Source: Thermochaetoides thermophila DSM 1495 (lineage: Eukaryota > Ascomycota > Sordariomycetes > Sordariales > Chaetomiaceae). Taken from it: 64,000 nucleotides of DNA. The stretch spans positions 496,001-560,000 of the forward strand of contig NW_006383030.1 in NCBI RefSeq assembly GCF_000221225.1, in the 5' to 3' direction. Of this stretch, positions 1 to 11,749 are shown piece after piece. Every line of letters begins with the position of its first letter. Position 1 is the stretch's first letter. The notes beneath the pieces were generated by a model. It was not told the origin of the DNA. It made no database searches and saw nothing but the letters and a program-made list of their open reading frames with translations. The translations under genes were made by a program, and so were the position numbers.

Positions 1-1189
1 GTAAATGCTCGCCGGTGTCGAGGAAGCCCGAACTCCAATGATAGAACTCGGACATCTGGAAGCAGAGGATTTAGATCTCCAAGATAAAGCCTCGGCAGTG
101 GCTCGCGCTTCAGGCAGATATTTCACAAGTTCTCCAGGGCGCTGGCACAGGTGCCAGTTTCTCCGCCACTTTGATGATGACAACCTTCTGGCCAAAAAGA
201 TTTTGGCAAACCAATATGCCTTGCTCCCCAAGCCCGTAATCTCAGTGGATCGGCAGAGGCCTGGATAGAACTTATCGAGCATTAACCGCATATCCCACAC
301 GTGGTGCAGCTTGCGTCGCCATCCAGCTTCCAAAAAGTTGAAGTTACTGAAGTCATGAACGTGGATAATTTCGAACCTGTCAGGCGCATCGTAGAACACA
401 GGCCCTGTGACCTCTGAAATTCCAATTTGACGAACAGCATGCTCTAACAGAGAGTAACGCAGTCCCAAAAGACTAGACGATTCCAGGGATTAGCTAGAGG
501 TATCTGGGAAATTTGAGAACCCAGGTGCGTAGCTCGACTTACGTGTTAGTGTTATCAAATATCTGATCTTGCCTTGCATTTCCCCAAGCGTACCAGATCA
601 ACACGGTTATATTTGGGCCCTGAGAGGTCGCTGGTGATGGCATCTCGTGGACTGTGACAATTCCAAGATCTTGGAAAGGAGGGCGGAAAACGCGATAGCG
701 ATAGTCAGTCATGTCTGCCATCCGCGAATGCCAGGTCAAGGCATCCTCAAGGGCCACTTGTGCCTTGTCTAGGTCCCCGTGATGAGCTTGCAAGAACTTC
801 TTCAGAACAAGTCTCGTTGGGGCATGGCCAAGATGGTCAGAGAGAGTCACGCCCTATATGGTTCTCATGCCATTGACGTCCATTATAATAGCAGGCAAGC
901 GCTTGTGCAGTGCAAGAATCGGGTCATGGTCCTCTTGTTCATTGTCTCGATATCTGGAGAAGAGTCTCTTGCCGTTCGCTATGAAACACATGTTGAGAGC
1001 TTTCTCGACGGTGGTTGAAGACGGGTTTTTGAGCTTTAGGGATACTACCAAAGAGGTGCACTGCTGAAAAAGAATGTAATCTCGTATGAATGAGAGTGTT
1101 TGGTGTTCACTTGCAAGCATTCCGAGCGCAGGTTGAATGTAAGATGAAATGTCCACGAAACTCTGTATACACAATGCAAACTGTGCCAA
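1..1189 (-). pseudogene. SFH5-like phosphatidylinositol-transfer protein (Sec14/CRAL-TRIO), broken by a stop, 3' end off window
   Basis: Reading the minus strand from about 1189 gives an open frame ending in LHKRLPAIIMDVNGMRTI, then a TAG at 854-856. The same frame then continues as GVTLSDHLGHAPTRLVLKKF and FLQAHHGDLDKAQVALEDAL. This matches the N-terminal helical part of fungal SFH5 proteins, where the stop sits at a usual Tyr or Trp before GVxL. A GTAAGT donor after position 539 and an acceptor near 480 restore frame into LLGLRYSLLEHAVRQIGI, then FEIIHVHDFSNFNFLEAGW and a lipid-binding-domain tail ending LVKYLP, running off the left edge. SFH5 proteins move phosphatidylinositol (and bind haem) at ER and plasma-membrane contacts. 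No intron can remove the TAG. The first about 70 residues before LHKRLP are not recognised, and the true start is unknown. It could instead be a divergent paralogue with a sequencing error at the stop. Confidence 0.62.
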
Positions 1190-2700
1190 CGTTTCGGGAG
1201 GGCTTTCCCAGTGTAATATTGTAATCGATTACTTCCTCTAACGAATCGAAATGGAAGCAACCATGGGACACCCCTACGCGCAGTAAGGCAGTCTCTTTTC
1301 TCCGCCATTCCAATGCGCCCGAGCAACATACGGCGTTGTGGTGACGAAAATCTCAAATCATTAAAGCTAAATGCTGTCAAATCTATAGCAGCGTGAGCTA
1401 AGGTGGAGACATGGAGAAGCTTTCAAGACAAACAGAGATACTATCCCAAAAGGCCATGTGGATGGATGATAATAAACTGAATAAACATGCACGGTGGCTA
1501 GAGTTGTCCTCCTATATGGACTCCCCGATCATTGAGGACCGATCTAAACTAGGAGATCAAGCACTGCCAGCCTAAGACGATGTCAACAGCACTTTTGTCT
1601 TGCTCATGTCCAGAAATTTTGGACCACGGCCTGGACTCTCGCCGACAATAACGCAAATGGACGGCCAACTCGATGGTCGGCACGAAGTCGCAGAAACAAT
1701 GAAGGTACTCTTTTTGCTTTCACAAGATTGGTACCAACCAGGCAAGAAACCGTGTTATGCGACAATTTCTCGCAATAATGTATCCAAGAAACCTTTTCCG
1801 GCAAAGTTGCCGGTCGTTTCGGTTCTAGTCCCTTGGATAATTGTCTCTCATGTCTCTCATCTACGGGTCCTCGACCCTGGGCCTAGCTTCTGCTTGACTT
1901 TGTCCAGTGCCTCTAAAGAGTCGAGCAATCGAGTCTAAATTTATACAACAAGTGTTTGTTAAGAGAATGTCTGGATTGATGTACGCCCACTAACACATAG
2001 TCACTCAATCATTGCAAGTCCCATTCAAGTCTTTGATGTCGTGCAAGAATGCGACAAGCCGATCCAAGGAAGGCAAATTTGCATCTGTGTGCTGGGCTAA
2101 ATGGCCCGTGATGCCAGTGACGGTGCCAGAAACACCGCAAAGACCCAACAAGCCTACCAGGAGCCGGACTGATACTCCGTGGCCCTCCAACGACCAGCAG
2201 AATGGCAGCGTCTACTTATTGGACAGCATGGCATCTCCCTCTAATCGTGTTCATGGAAGCCTACATGCATGAGACACAAAGTAGACACAGACTGGAGCGG
2301 CCTGTGAGGAGCTTCAAAGGATGGCTCACGGGCATGATGGTGATGATGGGATGATAGGCCCATAGCGATGATCGGGGACGATGGCATCCGACGCCATGCA
2401 AATGTTGTGTCTGGTCAAGAGAGAAGATGTGAGGTTCCGAAACGAAGCTACAAGTTTCCAAGTTGGCACTAGCATACAAGGCACGCATGTGTTCGGGTGA
2501 GGGGGGAGTCAGCAAAGGTATGCTACGGTAGGCTTCTTGTGGAAGCTCGCAAGCTTCTCTCTCTGCCTCATGGGTAAGGTAGGTAAGGCAGGTAGGTGGT
2601 GATCAGGGAGGTGTGCTGGATGGTCAAACGGTCCATCCGTTCACACCCCTCCCAGCCCCAAATAAATACTTCGGCCTGCCCCTGGCCACGATTCGATCAG
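1190..2700. other. Spacer between the SFH5-like pseudogene and the ash1 leader
   Basis: I see no coding region here. Open frames are short, overlap each other on both strands and resemble no family. A run of AGGTA-type units lies at 2571-2599. No tRNA-like B box or transposase signature was noticed. Confidence 0.5.
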
Positions 2701-3207
2701 TCCGCTATCTTTCTCATCCACACAACTCACACTTTTTTTTCCCTCCCCACCCCCCTTGCTGCAAGAACTCGCGCCCACTCAGTGGGTATTGTTCCGACAC
2801 CCTCCATTACGCGATAATAGCCAAACGCGCCGCGTCTGCGCACATGCATTCTCTCTTCTCACGCCCTCTCGGCGCTCTTCAGCTGCGTTCGCAAGCCCAT
2901 TGACTCCATTTGAAGACTTGCACGCACCGATTGACGCCCCAGGTCCTTTACTTTCTATCCTTTTTCAGCGATTTTTTTTTCTCCAGAGAGCTCCGCGCAA
3001 CTCCGATTCCTTCTCTGTTTTTGTCACATCTGTGACCGTGCCGCGTCTGCCAGACCTCCCGCTTCTTTTCTAGTGCTGCAGCTCAGGCCGCCTGCTGACT
3101 CGTCCGCAGACGCGCTTGATTTTGTCGAAAGGTTTTGCAAACGTCAACTGCTCTTGAGTCTTGCAACACTTTGCAAGCCAAACCCTCACCAACCCATAGT
3201 TGCCATC
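2701..3207 (+). promoter_or_regulatory. Pyrimidine-rich promoter and leader of ash1, with a possible upstream ORF
   Basis: The 500 bp before the ash1 ATG are rich in C and T (for example 2731-2760 and 2960-2985), typical of fungal core promoters and 5' leaders. A short ORF from ATG 2844 to TGA 2903 (19 codons plus stop) would be an upstream ORF if transcription starts before it. The transcription start is not known from sequence. Confidence 0.4.
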
Positions 3208-6200
3208 ATGGCGACCACAGAAACAGCGCCTGCAGCCGCCGAGCCATTGCCGTTGCCATGCGAAGCGAGCTTCTCCAGCAGCACCCCCACCGATACGGAT
3301 GCAAGCTCTTCCTCCAACTCATCCAACAACGCGTCGCTCACCTCGACTCCTCCGACAACCGCGTCGCCCGACAGCATCTCTCTGGCTTCTGAGCTCGAGT
3401 GCCAGAAAGAAGAGGCTGTGGCAGTGCCGACTGTCGTGGCCGCCATTCCCACCCCTGAAGCCGACCAGCATGACCAGCACGCTCAACGTGACAACAACAA
3501 GCCAGAGAAGCAAACGCCCGCCGGCCAAGATGCAATTGTGGTCGCCGGGCACCAGGCTTCTGCCGAACCGCTTGCGACGTCCCGCCCAAGGCGAGCGCGT
3601 GCAAGCGCGCCAGTGTACAATCTCGCCAAACTCGTAGGAACGGATGTACATGGAAGACGACGCGCAAAAGGAGACATTGTCCAAGGGAAAAAGCGGCGGC
3701 ATACAGTATCAGATACGAGACAGGTAGAGGTTGCCAACACAAGCGCCAGTGAACCCATCAACGCGTCTCAGACGCTCCAACTTTCCAGAGACGTTGAGAA
3801 CACTAAAGCTTCCACAGTCTCCAAAAAGACAAAGAAAACTTCTGTCCCATCACCGGTGACGCGTCGTGCGACGCGCTCTTCTGGATTGCCGCTCGAGGAT
3901 CTGACAACCAAACTAGCAGCCCTTAGCAAGCGCGGCAAAAAGGCCATTGAAAAAGAGCTGAAGTCGCTGCCACGCGAACTTAGGCGCCTACAAGACACCA
4001 ATGAGTTTGCTCATATTGATACTCGTCCTGTGCGCTACACCGTCTGGAGCAATGGAAAATACGTTGACGTAGATCCTTTCCAGGCGACATCCTCCTCCGA
4101 GCCACCGCGAAAGAAGGCCAAGACCGAGAAGAGTCCTGAAGCTACCAAAGACTCGGAACCGGAGAGAAATTCGGACAAAAACAAGGAAGCCAAGGATAAG
4201 CAGGACGGCCAGGACAAGCAGGAGCCCCGTCCAATTGGAGCCATCAAGCCCCGGCCCAAGAAATGGCTGGAGAAAGGTCTTTACGCTGGCCAAGAATACC
4301 CTACTGATATCATGAAGACTTTGACCGCACCGGAAAGGAAGAAGCTGCTGTACATGCCAGAACTGATGCCAAGCGGGAAGCCAAACAAGGTGCTTCCATT
4401 GCCCATGTATAATGGCTTTCGGCTGTTGCTCCATGGGCGTGATTTCAAGCTGCCTTATGACGTTTGCCACCCTCTTCCTCCTGGGCAGCCTAAGCCTGCT
4501 GCTTATCGCACCATGACCAAGAGTAAGTGGCTGCTTTTACTCTGAGTACCCAACTGTACATCCCGTTGACCTGCGTGTCCCAGACCGATTTGTTGGAGAT
4601 GCTGCTGCATACTGGAAGAAGAACCCTCACTTTGGGGATTTCGCTTCTAAGTGCGTCTGCAAGCCAGAAGACGGTTGTGGAGAGACATGCCAGAACCGCA
4701 TCATGCTGTATGAGTGTGACGAAACGAACTGTAACATTGGTAAGGAGTACTGCACCAACCGTGCATTTCAGGAACTCCAAGAGCGCACCAAGAAAGGTGG
4801 GCGCTACCGCATTGGCGTTGAGGTGTTTAAAACTCCAGACCGAGGTTACGGGGTCCGCAGCAATCGCTGCTTTGAACCGAACCAGATAATTATGGAATAT
4901 ACTGGTGAGATTATCACCGAGGAAGAGTGCGAGCGACGGATGAGGGAAGAGTACAAAGACAATGAGGTATGGTTCATTTGGTCCACCCCTCGGTTTTCTT
5001 TTTCTTTTTTTTTTGCCCCTCTCTCTGAGCTCTTGAGCTGATGTCCCAAAAGTGCTACTATCTCATGTCTTTCGACCAGAACATGATCATTGATGCAACT
5101 AGCGGTAGCATCGCGCGGTTCGTCAATCACTCATGTTCGCCCAATTGCCGTATGATAAAATGGATCGTCAAAGGGCAGCCGCGCATGGCCCTCTTTGCTG
5201 GAGACCGCCCCATTACCACGGGCGAGGAATTGACGTACGACTACAACTTCGATCCCTTCTGCGCTAAGAACGTGCAGAAGTGCTTGTGTGGTAGTGCGAA
5301 TTGCCGAGGTGTGCTCGGCCCTAGGCCCAAGGAGGTAAAGCCTCCCAAAAAGGAAGACAAGCAGCAGATGAAGAAGGGCAAGAAGGGCAAGAAGTCCAAG
5401 GCATCCGCTGCAAAGATGCAGAAGCCAGAAAAACAGCAGAAGGAGGGAAACCCAAGAGATATCAAGTTGGCAGACAAATCCGCCAGAGGAATGAAGCGTA
5501 AACTTAAGGATGCGTTTGAGTTCGATGCCGATGACAAGGAAGACGGCAAGTCCATCAAGAAGCGAAAGACAAAGACCACAGCTGGCAAAGGATCTAAAGT
5601 CCTTGCAAGAAAACGGGCATCCGCAAAGGGAGTGACCAAAGGGAGGTCAAAGGCAGTGACATCGGCAAAAACGGCAGCTAAGCGCATCGTGGTCAAGAGC
5701 ACCGTTGCTAAGAGTGCTGTAAATGAGCGCAAACGGAACGTCTCGAGCAACGTTTCTGTCACCCTCAAACCCACCACAAAGACTAGGTTGACTCTGACTC
5801 CGCGCAAGCGACCGAATACAGCCATCACGATCAAGGCAGCAAGCAGCCGCCAGACCAAGACTGGCAAGGCCGGACTCGCAAAGGGTTACAGCAAGAAAGC
5901 AGTCATTATTGATGCAGCTGCTCAATCAAATGATCAGCCCCAGAACAAAGCGACCACGTCTAACAGAAGTCCCGGCACGACTATCATCGCAGCAGGCGTC
6001 TCGACTGACAGCCCGAACAAGGAGAACGAGCAGCAAGAGCACTTGGAAAAGCCGGATGCTTTGCAGTCTCACGACCAAGAACTGTTGCGTCAAGCCACGG
6101 AAGCCTCACCGGCGGCACCGAAGCTGAAGACGTCATCCAGGAAAGTGATTCCCTCGCGCAAGGCGCTGGAGGCGGCAGAGACACAGGAGGTTAAGGCTGC

Positions 6201-6276
6201 TGCCAAGGCCAAGAAGATGGTAGCGGCAAAGGACAGAGCTGCAGGGGCGAAGAGAAAACTTTCGATCTCTATCTAA
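3208..6276 (+). CDS. ash1: ASH1-type histone H3K36 methyltransferase (AWS-SET-post-SET)
   Basis: Exons 3208-4522, 4584-4966 and 5053-6276 join in frame to a 973-residue protein. The start ATG has a good context (CATCATGGCG). Residues 1-430 are low-complexity, with Ser/Thr-rich and Lys/Glu-rich stretches. An AWS zinc-binding domain spans about 455-505 (KCVCKPEDGCGETCQNR). The SET domain follows to about 635, with YTGEI, CYYLMSFD, FVNHSCSPNC (Asn591-His592 cofactor site) and ELTYDYNF. The post-SET motif CLCGSANCRG is at 643-652. A Lys/Arg-rich tail of about 320 residues should bind DNA or target the nucleus. SET2 is the main alternative, but no WW or SRI domain is visible. In this family the enzyme methylates H3 Lys36 on chromatin, in fungi mainly at weakly transcribed genes. 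The residue before GSIARF is Ser where most homologues have Arg. Confidence 0.85.
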
Positions 6277-9200
6277 ACTTTTGCCAAAAGGCTCTTAGTG
6301 AAGATTGGCTACGGTAATTTTCAATTGTTCGGGTGAGGGCATTGGGCTTAGGAAAGCCACTCGGCTGACTTGACCGATTAAGCTCTGGAGGAAGTTGGGG
6401 GGGAGGGGAAATAGTAGGAGTATGACATGTTGTTTTGGCTCGTCTGTTCCGGAAATTTCAAGCTTCATTCTTTACTGTCAGGGAGAGAGGATGGGAAGAA
6501 GCGCGGGGTTGGGGCTCATGGTGTTCGTGGTAGAAGGGATATGGTGTTTCTCTGCACTGCCGCTTCCAGGGATTGTCTCGCCGGTTGTAGGGCTCCTGAT
6601 ATTGGAACTGGGTGAGGTTGAGTAAGATACGGTCTGTTTTTTTCTTCCTTCAACCCATTGTTTTAGTCACCAGTGTTTTGGCTTGCAAGTTGTGGCGCTC
6701 TCAAGTAGCCATGCTCTTAATGTTGTTTCAAACAGAGATCAGGGCCCCAGATGACATACGCACTTGGTGATTTGTGCTCACATGACCGCGGAGTGCAACT
6801 AAGGTATAAAAGTGAAGTTGTCACTTAGTTTCTAAGATATGGGAGCCGCAACGAAGTTTTACCTGCTCGCTTTCCGCATCCGCGGTATCGGCACGCATCG
6901 TTCGTACATCGGCCGTTTGTCGGCATGGCCGAACGTGTGGCTTCGGTCCAGCGCATCCAGGGGCCGGAGAATGGCCGCTCGGAATACTTGCACAGGCAGA
7001 AAACAAGCCAAGTGGCTGCTTAACATTGCTGCCCAAGGCTCACTTTTGGCAAGGCTATCTAAGCCCGCTAGTCTTGGTCATGTTCTGATGTTCATTGAAG
7101 TCCATCTGTCAACTTGGAAGGCCCAGCTTTTTGCACTGGATCGTGGTGTTTGCGTTGTGGGGCCAAAGGTCGAACTTTGCGGCTGCGAGACAGAGCTGTT
7201 ATGGAGCAACCCATCGGCATGACCATGCAGGGCTGCTTCTCGGTTGGCCCGAACGAACTGCCAACTTCTGCTCAGTCTTGGCATACCTCAGGTTTGAAGA
7301 TATTGAGTGGGTCCGCGAGCCCTTGACCCACCAAAGGTGGGGTCTTCACGGTAGAGGGTTTCATCTCCCTTTTGGTGTCGAGGTACATACCACGTTCTGG
7401 GTGGGGTAGCTTGCATATGTAGGTTTGAGCCAAACTTTTTTGTTGATAAGACCATCAGTGTCAGCAAGCAACATTTTAGAGCAGCCAATAGCTGCAGTTC
7501 AGCTTTGCGTTGATGGGGATACAATTGGTTATGCCTTCAGTCCATCTACTTATGTGGTGTCTGAAAAACATAGCATTCAGCTTCATAAAAGTAGAGTGAG
7601 AAGCTGAGGCTGTACATGGGCGAAGCATGGCCAACAATGACCACCATGAACCGATTTACTATCAACTCATTTGACCGATATGTAATTTAAGAATTGTTAA
7701 CTCACTGCAACAAAATCTATATCAAAGCCATACGGTGTAAACAAAAAGTTATTGTGTAGCACGTCACAGCAGTGTTGCACCGAGGACCACGAGCATGCCT
7801 GCGCTCCTTTCATACTTGATAGAGGTGTCCGCATGCAGGTACCGGCCGCATGGATACCCGATATTTTACATGGGTAGGTACCTAACCCCCACTCGCTAGT
7901 CACAGTGGGGTTACAGGAAGGGTAATAAAGTGTGTTGTGCCTGGACGTCGGTAAGTCCTCATCACAGGGCGGTCAGCGATCCACCAAGTCACTGACTGTC
8001 CAACCCCTCCAGGGTTGACAAGATTGTAACAAGGATGAGCGGAACTGAGGAACAGTTTTCCAATCGGTCGGTCAAGAGTGTAGAGTTCAATAGTATATCA
8101 TAACCGCAAGAGCGAACTAAAAGTCAAAGGAAATTGCCACTAAAACACAAACAAGAGTTCCCAAGTATGAACCTAGCTCCCAGCCTAAAAAGTCCGTTCT
8201 CTGAAACGCCGTACTCTATGCCTTCTCATCCTGCATATGCCTCCAACAGATCAATACTGATGTTCATAGTCCCATGCTTTAACTTTGCCTTTCTCTGTTA
8301 CCACTTGAAGGGTAGCATAAGAAGACTCAGAGTCAGGGGGGGAAAGCCGATATATAGAGCTGATGTAAAGGACTCAGACAACGGAACGAGTGACTGGAAA
8401 GAGAGTGTAAACTGAGGGGCTGTGAAAAAAAGGCATAGCCGCAACTTTGCTAGTACATAGGAGCCAGTGACCACTCCATATGGCAATATCTCGCTTCAGG
8501 TCGTGGATATTGACATTCAGGGCAAAAGCTCTGAATCTCGAAGCTCCAAGGACCATCGTTGCAATTGGTCTAGTTGCTTTATTAGTGCTCAGCATTCCAA
8601 TCTTGATCAAAGAAAATGGTACTGACACAATACCACTTGCATTCCCACTCTTCGATCTTGCAGGAAGAACATCTGAGATGGTCACATGTCTGACATTCAA
8701 GGGTAGACAGGCGCTGCTTTGGCGTTCTACACTTATGCTACTCACGGGCTATTGTTAGCATTTACTTGTGCCCTTTTTTTCCGTAGTTGCAACACTTACA
8801 CAACGCCACATCTTTTTGCGGTAGGAAGCCATTCTCAATGGATGCCAATTGTCCTTGGCTGCTGCGATGGCTGCTTCAGAACTCGAGAGAAGGATAGACC
8901 ACAGACGAGATCTGATGAACTCAGGATTTGATGTGGTGATGATTTGTACAGGTTCAGATGTCGTCTGGGCCTACCATTTTATATCTTATGTTGCATCTCT
9001 CTCAGTTCTCACGAAGCCGAATAAGAGTTTGCCCTGAGGCTCATACCGACCTGCATCGCCATCTTGTCGCGCCCGCTGTGGAAGTGGCATCATAACAGGG
9101 CGTCAAGATGAAGCGTACACGGGTAGGGCGGTTATGGAAATTTCTTTGAGGCCATGAGCATGCAACACCGAGTCACCACAGCGCAAACCGGCCTTGAATG

Positions 9201-11749
9201 TATGTTTGCAGCCCTTACTTGACGGGCCGACCGAGCGTTAAGGAGGACTGACATATTTCCCGTTACTGATAGCGTCGGCGGAGGCGTTGTAAGTCAGGTC
9301 ATTCCAAGAGAGGCCCAAACAAGACACCCGAGGCGCAGCAATGGTCATGAATAACATAGGGCGGACCGGAAGGGACACATTCATCAATCCTTTGCAAACG
9401 ACTGTCTTCATCGTTAAGCAACGGGTTTTTCTGTCGCTTGATCGAAGCAGGGGCCGGTTTATAAGTTTTGCCAAACAGTTGTTTTGTTCCCTTGTGCTCG
9501 ATGTTATATCTTGGCCTGTGAAGGCTCGGGTGATCTATCAGAAACATTGGTAGCCTAGTTAGCGGACAAGGACCTAGGTTTTCATTCTATCATCGGAGGG
9601 TACTTCACTGGTCAATTTTGTGGGCAAAATTTGACCGGAGAATCCTTTACAGAACGAGATTGGTTGAGAGTAAACTTTCAATCTTTGGAGAAACTCCCAT
9701 GTAAACTTGATCCCAAGCCAAGCATTCTTGTTGCGCGGGGAGATATTTCGCCGCATACGAGTGTCGCGTGTTCAGGTGTATTGGGGCGGGGCTGCTCTTT
9801 GTGGACCTGCCATTGTGGCTGCAGTTCGGCCCGCTCCTCGATTGTTGTGGATTTGGGCAAACCTTGGCTCGGTAAAAGGCTGCCCGACATCTCTTGAATT
9901 ACACATTGTAAGATAACCAGTTTCTGAAAAAGGTATCTGCGCCTCTGTCTCAGCCCTTATGTCTCCGTCGGTCGGATATATTGAAATCTGTTCTATCAAT
10001 CGAAAGCTTGTATTTATATTCCATTATACTCTATATCAGACTTTGCAGTGATGACTGTTAGATGCAGTGGTGGTGCAGACGAGCAGGATTCAGTTGGTGC
10101 ATGTTCATCGATTTAAATGTGCTCAGGTCCAAGTCTTCCTTCATTTGACCTACGGCACTTGCAACGGCATAGATCTACTTCCAGACAGAAAATATGCCAA
10201 CTAACGAGCTAGAAATTGATGATATTTACCATTATCTGTCCGTTCCCACACGAAGATAACCGGGTTTGATTCTTTTGAGACAGCCATAGTTTGAAGCCTT
10301 GTTCATGCGCATGGTACTACCCAGTTCCGATAATGATGACCGAGTTGGCTTCGCTGTCATGTCCACCACAATGCTGATATGAAGCGCTTAGACGTAATAC
10401 CTGGCCAATAGTTCTCCGTACTGTTAGGTCTCGCATGGCGTTCAATCGCGCTATTTGATGGCATTTGCATTCATAATGAGGGCATTAAGGAATATAGACT
10501 AACATTTTTGTTATGATTAGAAGTGGGGATAAGCAGCTGCCCCACAGCGGTGTGGTGGGGAGCCAATGGACAGCCCACTTGAATAGGTCCAGAGCAGTGA
10601 CCAATTAGAAGGATGTAAGGATTATCACCGTCATCACCCAGCGACGACGGTAACAAAGATGCTTGGCAAGGGCTCCAACACTATGGCAGGCACCCCAACG
10701 ACATGAATATAAATAAGTATGATCACCCATCCCTTAAAACCACGATGAGGACTCCCTCAGTCAGCAATGGAAACAGTTGTCAACCAACAACTGGTGACCG
10801 CAGTAAATCACATAAACTACTGTATGAGGACCCCAGTCCCTCAGGTTTTGCAACTTGGCCACTACCTTCGAACCCATCTCAGGAGGTTGTGGAATCGTCG
10901 CACTATTGGGTTGGCTCTCCGAAGTGTGAAGATAGGAAGCAGATCGTTGTTATGATCTCTTTGCTCAGCCTGTTACCTATTCATGTAAGCAATTTATGTC
11001 TCGTTATTTAACGATGTAGTTACCGAGTACGGAAAGGAACCTATGTAGGCAGTTTTCTGCTTCTGTATCATGAGGTAATCCATAAGCGCTCCCGCAACGG
11101 CCGTTGGCTGTTGATATCTTTCAGTGCACAGTCCGTTAGGACTTCAAGAGGCCAGCTGAATGTTGCCATAACATGCATACAATATCGAGATACCATCTTC
11201 CATGAGAAATGTCATAGACAACCTAATACTCTGTACAACAAGAACTGGTGCACAATCTATATATTCTCTTAAGTAGGGTGCTGGTCTGATGTATGGGCTG
11301 GTGTTTAGTGATCCATTTTCCGCATGGGTACAGCGCTTGCATGACGTGCATAAGCGTTTTTGGTGGGGCGATGCAACCATTCATTTCAAGCCCCTGCCTA
11401 CCTAGGTCGCTCAGGCACAGGGAGCCAGGCTGTTTTTGTGGTCCACCAGCTGCAACCTACTTCGATCGAACGGTTAATTCTCTGTGGACCCAACAGCAAG
11501 CGCGTTAGACCGCCTGACTCTGGGATCGTCTCCCGTCTGAACTTCACCCACCAGCCTTGTCTGCATCAACATTCTCAGGCCAAATTTCAACACCTCAATC
11601 AACACCATACTTCCATGCTCCTAGCTTTCTTCTGCTCCCAGTAGAGCGGATCCAGGACTCTACGGACTTGTGCCTGCGCGTCAGATCGTGTTTGTTGTGC
11701 GACTCAACCTTGCACTGGCTACAGTGCCAAATTCCCAGCCCAGATCAAG
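6277..11749. other. 5.5-kb gene-free spacer
   Basis: I see no supportable gene on either strand. The longest frames (for example 6839-7222 and 8374-8745) are composition-driven, overlap each other and match no family. Local features are a perfect TAGGTACCTA palindrome at 7875-7884, a small alternative hairpin around 10523-10560 and a TACCTAGGT at 11399-11407. The last few hundred bases become CT-rich and probably hold the promoter of the palmitoyltransferase gene. Decayed repeats too old to recognise by eye may be present. Confidence 0.45.
10523..10560. repeat. CCCCAC arm flanked by two GTGGGG copies (alternative hairpins)
   Basis: GTGGGG at 10523-10528 and GTGGGG at 10555-10560 are both complementary to CCCCAC at 10540-10545, so two mutually exclusive short hairpins can form. 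It lies in a spacer and its function is unknown. Confidence 0.35.

Noticed and set aside
6839..7222. 127-codon plus frame after ash1
   Set aside because: Random-looking protein, with overlapping frames in other registers.
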